Assembly: GCF_051622035.1 (NCBI RefSeq)
Contig: NC_135360.1
Location: forward strand, 33,869,206-33,933,205
Origin: Arctopsyche grandis
Taxonomy: Eukaryota > Arthropoda > Insecta > Trichoptera > Hydropsychidae
Direction: 5' to 3'
Length of the DNA stretch: 64,000 bases
Part shown: positions 39,501-47,800 of the stretch, piece by piece
Numbering within the stretch: position 1 is the stretch's first letter
How the letters are laid out: each line of letters opens with the position of its first letter
Position numbers and translations under genes: made by a program
Notes under the pieces: generated by a model
The model's input: only the letters and a program-made list of their open reading frames with translations
Told to the model about the DNA's origin: nothing
The model's database searches: none

Positions 39501-39946
39501 AACACTATTTACTGATATATTTATATTGATTGGATTGTTTTGTTCAATAAAGGACGATGTCTGAAGCGCGATCCTTTGACGGCACACTTGTTAAGCCGTC
39601 CACGAAGATCATGAGAAGCACCACAGGATCGAATAAGTCATCGGCGCACTATACACAACATGTCAGTATTATAAAAATATTGTATATGTATAATCATTGA
39701 CATTTCTACATTTGTAGTTATAATATATGCTAAAAAATTAAATAAATATTGCAGGAAGCAAATACGATGGCCGAACGGGATTTAGGATCTACATTTTTAC
39801 TTCCACACGTTCATCTCTATAAGCCCGATATGGTATGTGCTATATATTTATGTAAAAATTAAATTAATAAATTCATTCAAATGGTTGTTTTAAATATTTT
39901 TTATTGTTTGCAGGGAAGCGACGTGTCTGAATTTGACTCGCTATAA
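15496..39946 (+). CDS. Giant SEA/EGF transmembrane mucin-like protein (whole gene model, 5' end missing)
   Basis: Nineteen exons in one frame: 15496-15558, 16823-23875, 26634-26947, 28458-28790, 29910-36498, 36580-36708, 36784-37046, 37218-37347, 37592-37738, 37864-37986, 38065-38378, 38452-38606, 38674-38773, 38851-38923, 38997-39165, 39417-39467, 39553-39661, 39755-39832, 39914-39946. All junctions are GT-AG and phases agree, giving about 5,407 residues up to TAA. Order: RVKR cleavage site, aromatic/Thr modules, long disordered Ser/Thr/Asn/Gln-rich regions, EGF-like, SEA-like, two EGF-like, membrane helix, cytoplasmic tail ending EFDSL. This is the build of an apical membrane mucin exposed to the extracellular or cuticle space. 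The weak point is the junction 23875/26634: without it there would be two genes. The signal peptide exon lies upstream and was not found. Confidence 0.65.
16823..23875 (+). CDS. Mucin-like gene: giant exon 1 (aromatic/Thr modules)
   Basis: About 2,350 codons without a stop. The frame is open back to a stop at 16,816, so the true start is a splice acceptor (TAG before 16,823, or AAG before 16,820), not the TTG at 16,894. It starts with a LNVKPVIGLLTSTARTF...TTEYATEILGT...YAQLL block. Seven modules of the form [FY]TT[YF]T[YF].TT.Y...SR.E.V.NVV follow, near 17,735, 18,590, 19,130, 19,515, 20,020, 20,165 and 20,435. Glu runs lie near 18,480, an Arg/Ser/Thr-rich basic region at 20,950-22,460 includes RRRSKR (near 21,980, furin-like), and a Gln run is near 23,235. 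The phase-1 end uses donor GTAGAT; unspliced, translation stops at TAG 23,881. Confidence 0.75.
23876..26633 (+). other. Presumed intron (or 3' UTR plus intergenic) of the mucin-like gene
   Basis: No open frame of note. It begins with the weak donor GTAGAT and ends at the acceptor TTTTGCTATGACATGTTCAG. Several AATAAA words occur near 24,700-24,830, so a short transcript ending at the TAG at 23,881 with its own poly(A) site is possible. A GC-richer patch at 24,950-25,120 holds a duplicated ATCCGGATG word. The rest is AT-rich. Confidence 0.5.
26634..26947 (+). CDS. Mucin-like gene: exon with DYDGSSWHP block
   Basis: Coding composition is clear and GC-richer than the flanks. The translation contains DFTPVIDYDGSSWHPVEARG, then GDKTDGIPSDKSKHLRIV and APSTVKNNVRMTIAVEDQ. 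It starts in phase 1 after an acceptor TTCAG and ends in phase 0 before GTACTT. I do not recognise the fold; it looks like a small globular region between mucin stretches. If it were the first exon of a separate gene, the ATG at 26,621 could be a start, but no signal peptide follows. Confidence 0.7.
27102..27161. repeat. Short inverted repeat
   Basis: CGTCGGGGCTGACTT (27,102-27,116) and AAGTCATCCCCGACG (27,147-27,161) pair with one mismatch. The nearby GGTGATATTTCG resembles the left end of the GGT-ended family seen at 55,051, so it may be a decayed copy, just upstream of the CAGTGG element. Confidence 0.45.
27177..28386. mobile_element. hAT-type MITE (CAGTGGTGTCAC family), copy 1
   Basis: The ends are CAGTGGTGTCACCCTAA on the left and TTGGAGTGACACCACTG on the right, an imperfect inverted repeat. 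The 8 bases outside (CCAACCCC and CCCACCCC) match at 7 of 8, a hAT-style target duplication. Just inside are GGTTTCC..GGAAACC words also found in copy 2 at 55,083. It is 1,210 bp long because a 375-bp palindromic element sits inside it. No coding capacity. It lies in the intron 26,948-28,457. Confidence 0.85.
27539..27913. mobile_element. Nearly complete palindromic foldback element (Mutator-like 9-bp TSD)
   Basis: A perfect 9-bp direct repeat ATTATCTAC (27,530-27,538 and 27,914-27,922) brackets a 375-bp element. It is one long inverted repeat: arms of about 180 bp with few mismatches and only about 15 bases of CG-alternating loop (around 27,728-27,742). The ends read CGGTCTCCGTCACG and CGTGAGGTAGACCC. 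Long arms and a 9-bp duplication suggest a Mutator-type non-autonomous element, by inference only. It interrupts the CAGTGG MITE and lies within an intron. Confidence 0.85.
28458..28790 (+). CDS. Mucin-like gene: exon with eighth aromatic/Thr module
   Basis: Acceptor TTCCGTAG and donor GTAAGA, phase 0 at both sides, 111 codons. It starts GRNNSAQQQQQHQ, continues with a His/Gln/Ser-rich stretch and then CYTTYTYLTTTVQKMRTTVS with YETVVSTITTEP, the same module as in the 16,823-23,875 exon. That shared module is the main argument that both giant exons belong to one gene. Codons are GC-rich at third positions, unlike the neighbouring giant exons. Confidence 0.8.
28791..29909 (+). other. Intron of the mucin-like gene
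   Basis: It holds a near-perfect 20-bp palindrome at 28,948-28,967 (GACAATGGCCGGCCGTTGTC). It also holds a dispersed repeat at about 29,525-29,615 (TTTTTACCCGGCTTCAC, then AGTATTTGTAATATAA and CTTAAACATGGC), of which an inverted copy lies at 54,008-54,092. The rest is AT-rich and ends at acceptor TATGTTTTAG. Confidence 0.6.
29910..36498 (+). CDS. Mucin-like gene: giant exon 2 (Asn/Gln/Pro/His-rich)
   Basis: About 2,196 codons in one frame from acceptor TATGTTTTAG to donor GTGAGT. A short Cys cluster (SCSLTSCPCTV) near the start is followed by a long low-complexity chain rich in Asn, Pro, Gln, His and Thr. At 31,190-31,630 there are repeats of about 13 residues built on NQHFNQH(P/S)..., some duplicated almost exactly in DNA. 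At 35,820-36,090 comes a Thr/Val-rich stretch of alternating T.T.T words. Many N-x-S/T sequons and Ser/Thr suggest heavy glycosylation. The frame runs on to 36,533 but the donor at 36,499 leads in phase to the EGF-like exon. Confidence 0.85.
36580..36708 (+). CDS. Mucin-like gene: EGF-like exon 1
   Basis: Reads AYGKECQPDCKASRNERCQR, then HGLMKCVCRPGFARMFPDRP ending in C. Six cysteines with C-x-C-x-P-G-F are typical of an EGF-like module. Phase 1 on both sides, as is usual for shuffled EGF modules. The acceptor is TAG before 36,580; the GAG before 36,577 would add one residue. Confidence 0.85.
36784..37347 (+). CDS. Mucin-like gene: SEA-like domain (exons 36784-37046, 37218-37347)
   Basis: The two exons read TYTYSLKLALSNYGNK..., DAFADQNSEDFQDLAMATHE, GINRMVMQSDLRDVYHGVHI and VMNDFYVQLSD, then a helical LKEVIEKYLRNNN. 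The pattern (strand, a D..S..F..LA helix, a second helix ending S.L...Y.GV.I, then strands) is that of SEA domains next to membranes in mucins. I do not see the GSVVV-type autocleavage motif, so it may not self-cleave. The intron is 37,047-37,217. Confidence 0.75.
37592..37986 (+). CDS. Mucin-like gene: two EGF-like modules (exons 37592-37738, 37864-37986)
   Basis: The first starts DFNECMSNQFHDCSEHAECF and has YTCSCREGY, the form of a calcium-binding EGF module (D-x-N-E-C with the later aromatic). The second has CEKCNYHGTCYTRDDARVLC, then CFQWYAGEHC. Both exons are flanked by phase-1 introns. They sit between the SEA-like domain and the membrane helix. Confidence 0.9.
38065..38378 (+). CDS. 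Mucin-like gene: transmembrane exon
   Basis: Reads VILISLATLGAILFTLLLIC and then LILTCAKKHR: a hydrophobic helix of about 22-24 residues closed by a basic stop-transfer cluster, giving a type I membrane protein with N-terminus outside. The cytoplasmic part that follows is Ser/Asn/Met-rich. Acceptor TTTTATAG, donor GTTTGT, phase 1 to 0. Confidence 0.92.
38452..39946 (+). CDS. Mucin-like gene: cytoplasmic tail exons
   Basis: Eight small exons (38452-38606, 38674-38773, 38851-38923, 38997-39165, 39417-39467, 39553-39661, 39755-39832, 39914-39946) with good acceptors and matching phases encode a tail of about 250 residues. Notable pieces are KKPFTLMIPRAKYHPTPTTS, VMGGVDLDSCLKEIPDDGSS, SQEDINDWTDAERRIGEL and the end MGSDVSEFDSL. 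The tail is rich in Ser/Thr near basic residues, so phosphorylation is plausible. The many well-formed small exons suggest conserved, possibly alternatively spliced sequence. Confidence 0.88.
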
Positions 39947-40513
39947 TATTGTAATATTAAGAGGAATTTATGCACAAAATCAGTGATATTAATAATTAAA
40001 TCCATAATTCCATAGAAAGAACGGTGTCACAAACGCATGCCGAAGATTGTTTTATTGTGTATTAATTTATTGTTTATTTATTCTCTGTAAATATCACATT
40101 GTACGCATAAAATAACAGAAGTAATTAAAACAGAATCACATACTAGTCAAAAAAATTGGACATACATACATACATACATATATATTGAAGGAGAAAGCTA
40201 TGTAATGTGACAATATATAAAAGCAAAAAAAAAATAGTAACGGCCAATTTTCAATGTAGCAAAAATAAATACAAAGACGACAATGTATGTTCAACAAATT
40301 TAATTATTTTTCTTGGTTTATTTTATTTATTATTTATCTATTATTATGTATATTTGGGGGACTGCTCTACCATTTCGCTCTATCGCTGAACAATACTTGG
40401 ATTTTTATAGGTTATAAAAGTAGAATGCATCATTCGGATGCGATCGAAAGCGAACGAGTGACGATTGAAAGTGATGAATGTATCAAATAATATTACACGT
40501 TGACTAGTTGACT

Positions 40514-40545
<32 letters not shown>

Positions 40546-40690
40546 TTCATATTGTGTATATGAAGATTGCCATACTATTGTGTATTGATATATTTTGTTT
40601 GTAAATTATTATTGTAACCACGTGTGTGTGGCTCGTCGCACTATTTACTTCAAAGTAAATATTATAATCGATGATTATTATTTAAATAAA
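39947..40690 (+). other. 3' UTR of the mucin-like gene
   Basis: AT-rich, with no frame of note. It contains a (TTTA)n tract at about 40,515-40,548 and closes with the poly(A) signal AATAAA at 40,685-40,690. Open frames at 40,207-40,490 are incidental. Confidence 0.65.
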
Positions 40691-41473
40691 AAAACGTTTT
40701 TAAAATATTAATTTGTTTTTCTATTCCTTTTTTTCGACGCATGAATAGAGCACACAACCAAGACAACACAAAATGAAATATAATATGTAATAAAAATAAA
40801 ACCACAATGATAATATTCACGTAATTATATCTGTATTTAAGCCAAAACTCTTGTATTACAAGATTATCTCATCGTCTGCATCTCCTTGCACATAATTCAA
40901 TATTATATAACATATATAACTTCGCTAGGTCACTTTGTTAACCATTACACGTTTCACATCTTTGTTAATTATTGCCCCTTCACTCCCAAGAAAAAAAATA
41001 AAATAAAAATGATAACTTTTCATTATACTCTCTTAACTAACAAAATCACAATGGACACTGTTAATTCATATAACATTTAAATAATATTCAAATCGGGTCA
41101 TCTTCAAATAAACTACAAATCACATAAATAGCCTGTGAAATAAATAAACAAACGGATAAAATTGTGCAGCAGTTTTTAGTTGATTACCTTCAAATGTACC
41201 GACACAGGATCGTTTCCAAAACGATTGCGAAAAAGAAGGATCCCGTCCCGTTCGATATATATATATATAATATAAATTGTATCAAGTTTGAGCTTATAAA
41301 AATCAGATTCATTCGGTTTTGAGCAACGTATTAAAAAATGAAAGTTACAAAAACAAAAATGATATACATACATATATAAATATAATAATTTTAAATTTAA
41401 AGTAACAATTTCAATTTTTTAAATTCATATTAAGCTATATATGTGTGTGTGTATGTTTTTGTGTGTGACGGTT
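40691..41473 (-). other. Region between convergent genes, including the CNOT4 3' UTR
   Basis: The two genes face each other. The minus-strand 3' UTR of CNOT4 must start at 41,473 and run down; I see no clear minus-strand AATAAA, so its end is not placed. No other gene is visible. Confidence 0.5.
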
Positions 41474-41771
41474 CTATTTAGATTCAATGCATTCTGTGGT
41501 TACGGGTGTGTTGTTTTTAGGGGCGTTAGCAAACCCAGACGACAGCGGGATGCTGTTAAATTTGCTATTCTGATTGATTTCCAACGGGGAGCCACCGTTG
41601 TTGAGGACATTTGCGTTATTATAATATCCATTCGTATTTGCATACTGTCCGTTCATACTATTCGGCGGAATCACCCAACCATTTGGATTGACGGGACCCA
41701 TCATCGAGTGCAACTTTCTCTGCTGTTGCATGTGCGCCGGATTTATATATTGCTGTTGCTGTTGCTGTTGC

Positions 41772-41862
<91 letters not shown>

Positions 41863-44800
41863 GCTGCTGTTGTTGTTGCTGTTGCTGCTGTTGTTGCGGA
41901 GAGTTTTGATTACCTATTAAATGATTATTTGGAATTTGTTGTTGTTGCTGCTGCTGTGGCATCACCATGCCGTTTTGTTGATGGTGGATTCTATTGCCCT
42001 GTTGCTGCTGTTGCAACAGTGACATCTGTTGCATCTGCGCCGAATTTGACATTTGTTGTTGTAAGATTTTACTGACGCCGTTCAGCATCGTGGGATTGAT
42101 GGTTAGCGACTGATTGAACCTAGCGAATAATTCCTGTTGTACGAGTTGCTGCTGCTGCTGCTGTTGGGATTGCAATTGCAACATGGTTTTGCTCTGCGGG
42201 AAGTTGTACGACGTCGACATTATTGCCGGATCTATTTGAGTCCAATCTGAGACTATTCCTCCGCCCTGTGAATAACCTGCCGAATAAAAATCAATATTAA
42301 CCACCATCAATCAGTATGTCAACCGAGTCAATTGAAATCTTCCAAACGGTATTTCAATTACCTTGAGTTGGTTGTGGTCGTGGTACTCCTATACCAAAAG
42401 CATTCATATGAGTGAAACCCGAAGGCGGAGGACGAGATCTCCTACCCAATCTTTCACTGGACTCGGGGCTGCAAAATAAACACGATCTATGTTAGCAAAA
42501 TTAATTTTAGTTTTTGTACAAATATTTTGTGCAAATATGTGTGTCACTCGGTCCCGTTGAGAGTTACATAGGTGTGAGAGGGAACTGACCTGGTACGGTG
42601 AATCATCCCATCATTCATCTCGAGGCAGTAATATAGTGAAAGAATTCACTACACTGACAAAAACTGATCGGTGATTTATATGTCGGTGCATATAAATAAA
42701 GATTTTCTCTTTTTGTAAAAGAACATTCTACATAATGCGGAAAATGATCTAATCGAAATTGAATTCACCATATACGAATTTTAGCTGAAGCATAGTTGAG
42801 TACCGTCGTTAGTAACGCGATAAATCGTCTAATAGTGTATTACCTAGTTTTTGGTTCATTTTGCTGCAGCATTTCCGTTGCCATCATTTCTGCTAAACCT
42901 TTCTGAGTCTCCTTGATTGGATCGAAGTCGAGGTCGTCGTCGACGATCGACTGCTTGTCCACCGTCAAGTTCTGTTGATCTGGATGCTCGTTGACTAATT
43001 GGGCGTCGTGTCCCGTCTGCTGCTGGTCCATCTTCGACTTGAGACGGAAGTAGGCGTTGCCCGGCCGCATTTGTAAATCTAACGCCACACAAAACACACA
43101 ATCAATGACAAACGGCGTGGAAAGAAAAAAACAGAAAGAAACAACCTAACAATACAAAAAGCTAAATTACTAATGTGTCCAGGGTCCGAGTCGGCCGCGC
43201 CGTTCTGCAGGTGAACGGGCACGTTGGAAACGTCCTGTTGCACGTTCGTATAGTTCCTATGCATGTGTTGGCTTTCTATGAACGCGAGCGATTGCATGGA
43301 GACGGGTGGGACCTGCGGCAAGCCTTGCGGTGCGGGGCCGCTCCCCTCGGTCGGATTCTGCACGTTGCCGTTGCGACCATTCATATTAGACTTCATCTGC
43401 AGATTCTTGTGAAAGTCGGTGAAAAACTTGTCCATACTGTTCTCGCCTATATACCTGCCCTTTGACGAAATTTCATTTCCAAATCCGTTGGTCAGTATGT
43501 GATTGTCGGCGTTCATGGACATGCCGAAGTTGGACGGGACCGTTCCGTCCATCCTAATGCCGAACGGAGGCAAAACGTTAGCGCCCTGGAACACGGGAAG
43601 GTCCGCCTTTGCGGCGTTTGAACTGTTGACGAATTGTTTGGCTAAGTCGGTGGTTAAGAGTCCGTGTTGACTGTGTCTGTTGATGAGTTCGTTCTGTCTC
43701 AATAATAATTCGTTCTGTCGTTGCCTGAGGAGTCGCTCGTCGTCGGCCAGCATTGTGTGGTTCAACTGATGTTCGTTTATGAACGGCATGTTCCTATTTT
43801 CTAATAAACCAAAGTCCATATTGGATTTCAGCTGCATGTTGCGCTGCAGCAGCTGATGGCTGCCGCCGAGGTTCATCATCTCCTGGTGCCTGCTCAGAAG
43901 CATCATGTTGCTCTCAGTGAGCATGTCACGACCGTCGTGATCCTCCAGCAGGCTGTGCTCACTGTTGTCTAACAAGTCGTGATTGTCCAGAAGGCTGTGT
44001 CTGTCGTCAGTGTCCAATTCAATGTCATCACTCTCGCTGCGGCACATGGAGTTGCTATTAAATGCTTGTTCGTGAAATATGTCTAGTATTTCTTCGTTTA
44101 CAATCTGTTTGCCTTTGGATTTGTCGGCGACGTCTCTTTTCGTGCTCTCTTTTTCCGCTATGCCGTTGTTTTTGTGTTCACTGTTACCGTTACTGGTGTG
44201 TTGCTGTTGTTGATTCTGCTTATCAGATTTCACTTTCTTATTACTCGAACCTTTCTTTTCCTTGCCCGACTGTCCGGATTTACTATTTTTACTATTGGTA
44301 TTGTTATCTGAATTCGTCTGTTGGTTCTCTTTGTTACTTTTGTTCTGTTTTGATTTTGAATTATTGGTCTGATTGTTTTGATGGTTTCCGGAAGTTTGCG
44401 GTGACGGCGTAGATCCTAAAAAACATTAACACAAAAATAGAATCCTCATACACAGTTAGAAGACACTTCCTATAAAATAAAATCTAAAAATACGTAAATC
44501 ACCATTACATTAACAAATATGGCACTACTGAAACAAATCAAAATCGAAGCACACGTAAGTAAAACTATTATATGTATATAGTCGATTTTTTTCAATACCT
44601 TGTCTTTGTGTATCTCTATCGTGACTGAGCCCCGCATCAGAGGCTCCCGGAGAATGAGACGTCGGCGACGGATTCAAACTAGGCCAAGCTTCTTTACTAT
44701 TTAGAGAAGAAGATGAGGACGACGATGATGAAGAAGAAGACAGAGGCGCACTGGTAACCATCCCCCCGCCTGACAAATTCGATCCGCTCTTAGATCTGCA

Positions 44801-47800
44801 TCAAACGACATTACAACCAATGAATTACGTATGTGAAAACTAAATAAAAGCTTTTTTAATAAAAAGACACATCAAATAGCAAATACATATACGAATAGTA
44901 TACGAAAAGTGAGGACTAACTTGGAATTGGCTATATTAATGCTAGAAGATGTAACCACGGTTGTTGGAATGAATGTATTTTGACCCGTATCTGCAAAAAC
45001 ATCAACACAAATTATACACACATGCATACATCCGATGAAAGTGTTTCTGCACGTTGGGGGGAGTAAAAACAACACTCACTATTATTAGATGGAGATGAAT
45101 CTTTTGCAGTAGTTGTAGTTGTAGTAGTGGTAGACGTTTTATTGGTAGATGAACTAGTTATGGACATTGTGCTGGGGGTGTCCGGCTGTGCTAGCAATTG
45201 GTTGTGTAGTTTCTTTTCATATATTTGATGGAGACCTTGGTGCATTTCCTCTTTCGTAAAAGACGCTTTCGCATCACCTGCAAATGTCAATGTAAAACAC
45301 GTGAATCTCTCCAAATCTAACTCTAACAATTAACCACAAATAACATTAATAATAATCCAAAACAATTAACAACAAATCTCTAATGTAATCAACAATCAAT
45401 AGCCAAATGTACATATTGTATATTGTAGTAAAATCCAATCGCAATCAACGATCGAGTCAATTTAATCAGTCACGTGACACATACATATGTACATAATTAA
45501 TTAATACTTCATTTCAATAAAACAGTCATCACAAATCTTTAGATATGATTAAACGCGATTAAGCATTTGTCTATTTTTCCCCACACACTAGTATGAACGG
45601 GCTGTCGCCACGCTATTTATTGATTTTATATAATCAAAGTGAATAAAATGACTGGATAAAATCTGAGAATAAAGCTTTCAAAACGTCCAAGACAAATACT
45701 GAGATTTTTCCTCAAGGAAAAAACACCATCCTTGCTTGACACAACATGCTTCCTTACAACGCCGTTTCCAATAATATAATGTAACATATTCTCCTTGCAT
45801 ATATGTATGTATATCTAGGGTTGCCAACAGGTCTCTTTTTAAGGGAACCTGTTCTCTTTTTTAACACAATTCTTTAGTTCTCTATCTTTTTTATATCATA
45901 CCCACAATGTCCTCTTTTTCAATTTTGACAATAATTTCACGCAATCCATACTATATTTTCTCTCACAAGATATGACGTGAGTGGAGAGGCTTTTGCAATA
46001 CCTGGCCAAAATGCCAATGTATAGAAAGAATATTTTCCATGATCAGCGGACAGTCGACCAAAGAAAGAAATAAGCTGAAAATTTCCACTGTATTTTAAGC
46101 GTGGTATGTGATTACAAAAATATATTATATTTAGAATTTTATAAAGAAATGAAAGAAAATACAAAACTTTTGCACCAAATTAGCAGTGTAGATAAATATA
46201 GCAACAGAGAGATGATGAAATTGAGAGTGACAATGAAGATGATTAAATTGAACAATTCTTCAAAGTTCCTAACTACATACATACATATGTATGTTCCAGT
46301 TATTATGAAAGTGGAACAAATCATATGATATTTCGTTTGAGATAATTGTGATTCTTAGCCTTTGTAGATATAATCATTCCTGTACTGGTAGAATTTTACG
46401 ATTACCTTGTAAAGTAATGGTATTTTTACATACCTCCTTTGCATTTCACATGGTTTTCGTGTTATTGGTACCTTAAATGACTTTTTTCACTTTAATATAA
46501 TTTACTAGTCTCTTCTTAACTTCGCTTTCGATTTTTACGTCTGATTTCGTGACGAAATTTGGGTTCTTATCCGATCGTTTTTTGTCAATGACACTTGGCA
46601 ACCCTATGTAAAGGTTCCCCCTCGACAAAGTCTTCCCTCACAATCCCATCACTAAATCTGCTAGTGTAAGTGTGGAGTACTCGTACCCGATTGGTTAGAC
46701 ATGTAAACACCAAATGACATACAAACCTAATTCGTGCAGATACATGCAGTCGGCTTTCGGACAAGGTTGATTGCGCATAAAGTTAGCACAATATTTAGTC
46801 GTACCCAGGCTACCTTTCAACACTCTCCCGTCTATCGTTACATTGTTTACGTTTTGGATGGCTCGTAGAGCGTCTGCACTGCTGACGTAAGTCACATACG
46901 CAGACGCCGAAGGACCCTACAAACCACAAAACCAATTCATTCCAATATACAGTGTACAAACAGCATACGTAATAAAAAATAAACAAATTAGTCAGATTAT
47001 TATAGTCTACCTGTGAACCTGCATACGTTGTGCTATGATTAATTACTACTTTATGAATTTTGCCATATTTTCCAAAATATTCTTGTTTCTTTAACACCTG
47101 CAAAATCGATTATAATTGCATGAGTCTACCGTTGGATAGACAGACGACACATACGTACATATACGTGAGCGAAAATTTAAGGGTGTTACCTCCGGATCGG
47201 CGAGTCTAACGGGTAGTCCGACGACAAAAACTAAATTCTTTTGTACCACTCTGACGCTGCTCAATTGCCGCCGGCTCTCTAACGTCTTGTTGCGCCGCTG
47301 TTGTTCGCGCACACGCTTCTCCGTCTTCATCGCAGCCACCTGTTCCGACAACACACAAACGAACGGTCAGTCAACGAGCCGCCTCAGTCGCGTATGGAAA
47401 CGCATACATACATTTTATCAAAGCATGCGTACACTCATAATATCATAAATATATATGTTTTATCTACACGTCGGGCCACTTCCTCCAAATGGAAATGATA
47501 GTGAATAACTGAACGTTCCCAAATATTCGGCTACAGACAAAATCTGAATATTATATTGACCCTACTAAGCAAGTTAAAGCTTTACCCCTATTAGTACCTA
47601 CATCAAAATTGCTAATTTTCACCTTTTGTAGTGGGTACCTTATTGATTATTATTGATGAGTGAAATTTTACAACATATCTATTCCTCGCTTTGCAGAGGA
47701 GATTCGCCTCTGAAAAGTCGTCTGTAGACCGAAATTCTATACCAAATATTCCCATTAAAATCTTTCTTCTCAAGTGATTACAACAAACTGCTTATTTTTA

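Noticed and set aside
41441-41920. Plus-strand poly-Leu and poly-Cys open frames
   Set aside because: They are shadows of the CAA/CAG repeat of CNOT4 on the other strand.
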